Origin: Caldora sp. SIO3E6
GTDB lineage: Bacteria; Cyanobacteriota; Cyanobacteriia; Cyanobacteriales; Coleofasciculaceae
Length of the DNA stretch: 5,263 nucleotides
Direction: 5' to 3'
Assembly: GCA_010672185.1 (NCBI GenBank)
Contig: JAAHHL010000582.1
Span: forward strand, 1 to 5,263
The notes under the pieces: generated by a model
What the model saw: only the letters and a program-made list of their open reading frames with translations
Told to the model about the DNA's origin: nothing
Database searches by the model: none
Shown here: piece by piece, positions 4,519 through 5,263 of the stretch
Layout of the letters: every line of letters starts with the position of its first letter
How positions within the stretch are numbered: the first letter of the stretch is position 1
Translations under genes and position numbers: made by a program

Positions 4519-5263
4519 TGTTACCGATATTAGTATTCAACAATTCTCCAGTATGCAAAGACCAAATTTCTCTAGTGTTATCTGCGCTGATACTGAGAAG
4601 TTTCTGACTATCAGCACTAATATCAACAGACTGAACCTTATGGGAGTTACTCCTGAGAGCGTGCAACAAATCCCCAGTCAGGCAATTCCAAACTTTAATT
4701 TTGTTACTCTCACTGATACCAACCAGAAAACGACCATCTGGACTGATAACCGCAGAACGGTTATTATCTGAAGGACAGGTAAAGGTGTCTTCAATTTGAC
4801 TGCTCTGGTTGTTTTCAGCAAGGGGAATTGAAGCGATAATGTCACTGGTTTCAGAAAAATTGTCTATATCCTGTTCACTTTCAGTAAGAGAATGAGAATC
4901 GATGGCTTCATTTGGTTCGGAAGAAGATTCTACATCATCTTCAGTTGCAAAAATAGGATTAGAGCCGATGATTTCACTTGGTTCAGAAAAATCGTCTATA
5001 TCCTGCTCACTTTCAGCCAGAGGATGAGAATCAATGCTTTCACTTGCTTCAGGGAAACTATCTATATCCTGTTCAACTTCAGCAAGAGGAGTTGAACCGA
5101 TAATTTCACTTGGTTCAGAAAAAATGTCTATATCTTGTTCAGTTTCAGCAAGAGGATGAGAACCGATAATGTCACTTCCTTCACTAACACTATCCATATC
5201 CTCTTCAGTTTCAGCAAGAGGATGAGAACCGATAATGTCACTCGCTTCAGGAAAATTATCCAT
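4511..5263 (-). CDS. WD40-repeat protein with 22-residue acidic tandem repeats (C-terminal part)
   Basis: Only the C-terminal 250 residues are in the window. Residues 1-154 are seven tandem 22-residue units rich in Ser, Glu, Asp and Ile (consensus IDxFSEPSEIIGSxPLAExEQD). Residues 165-246 are two WD40 blades: the motifs ISPDG...KVW and ISADS...EIW place their Trp residues 42 apart, the usual blade spacing, and each is followed by a TGELL or TGDLL turn. Such blades build beta-propellers for protein-protein contact and have no catalysis of their own. A propeller needs about seven blades, so the rest probably lie before the repeats, beyond the right edge. The ATG at 5261-5263 falls at the Ile/Met position of the repeat and is almost certainly internal. 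The last codons and the stop come from a heptamer repeat. The gene precedes the membrane protein gene on the same strand by 115 bp, so co-transcription is possible. Confidence 0.85.
   Translation of the reverse strand: MDNFPEASDIIGSHPLAETEEDMDSVSEGSDIIGSHPLAETEQDIDIFSEPSEIIGSTPLAEVEQDIDSFPEASESIDSHPLAESEQDIDDFSEPSEIIGSNPIFATEDDVESSSEPNEAIDSHSLTESEQDIDNFSETSDIIASIPLAENNQSSQIEDTFTCPSDNNRSAVISPDGRFLVGISESNKIKVWNCLTGDLLHALRSNSHKVQSVDISADSQKLLSISADNTREIWSLHTGELLNTNIGNRE
4802..5263 (-). repeat. Seven tandem 66-bp coding repeats (22 residues each)
   Basis: The units start at 5263, 5197, 5131, 5065, 4999, 4933 and 4867 on the minus strand and stay exactly in register. Units 3 and 5 share FSEPSEIIGS, and units 4 and 6 share IDSH and SEQD. 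This indicates a higher-order 44-residue (132-bp) unit that was itself duplicated. The DNA stays similar between pairs, for example around 4855-4905 and 4985-5035. The array probably continues past the right edge. Confidence 0.9.

Noticed and set aside
4553..5095. Plus-strand open frames opposite the WD40 gene
   Set aside because: They are antisense to WD40 blades and to in-register 22-residue repeats; their own repetitiveness comes from those repeats.

Overview
The window looks like a piece of a filamentous cyanobacterial chromosome. The base composition is moderately AT-rich. There is a perfect HIP1 octamer (GCGATCGC) at 728-735, families of degenerate heptamer repeats between genes (CCYTCTG, TATTCCC, AAGTAAT and AGTCAGG types), and an inverted-repeat element with GGGCGAAGCATTTGG arms. 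This is the intergenic landscape of repeat-rich cyanobacteria. I cannot name the species.

Four substantial genes all lie on the minus strand. In transcription order they are: (1) 5263-4511, the C-terminal part of a larger protein with seven tandem 22-residue acidic repeats followed by two WD40 blades; (2) 4395-2572, a 607-residue protein with an N-terminal alpha/beta region, a coiled coil, a helical domain, two closely spaced membrane segments and a C-terminal coiled coil, laid out like a bacterial dynamin-like protein but without recognisable GTP-binding motifs; (3) 2044-1151 and (4) 996-79, two very acidic, almost entirely helical coiled-coil proteins of about 300 residues with no membrane segment. 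A short open frame on the plus strand enters from the left edge and stops at 82, overlapping the stop codon of gene 4 by 4 bp. It may be the tail of a convergent gene.

The gaps between genes are rich in repeats. 997-1150 and 2045-2571 carry two diverged copies of one composite element; the second copy has a different heptamer array in its middle. 2045-2571 also holds the inverted-repeat element and no credible gene. 4396-4510 holds two more heptamer arrays. All four minus-strand genes end inside or within about 10 bp of a repeat, and two of the stop codons are contributed by repeat sequence.

How the genes work together can only be inferred. One reading is a membrane-associated assembly: a bitopic, dynamin-shaped coiled-coil protein as the membrane component, two soluble acidic coiled-coil proteins as partners, and a WD40 protein as scaffold. 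No catalytic motif is visible in any of the four, so any enzyme, such as an active dynamin-like GTPase or a domain at the N-terminus of the WD40 protein, would lie outside the window. I see no RNA genes, CRISPR array, insertion sequence or replication origin.
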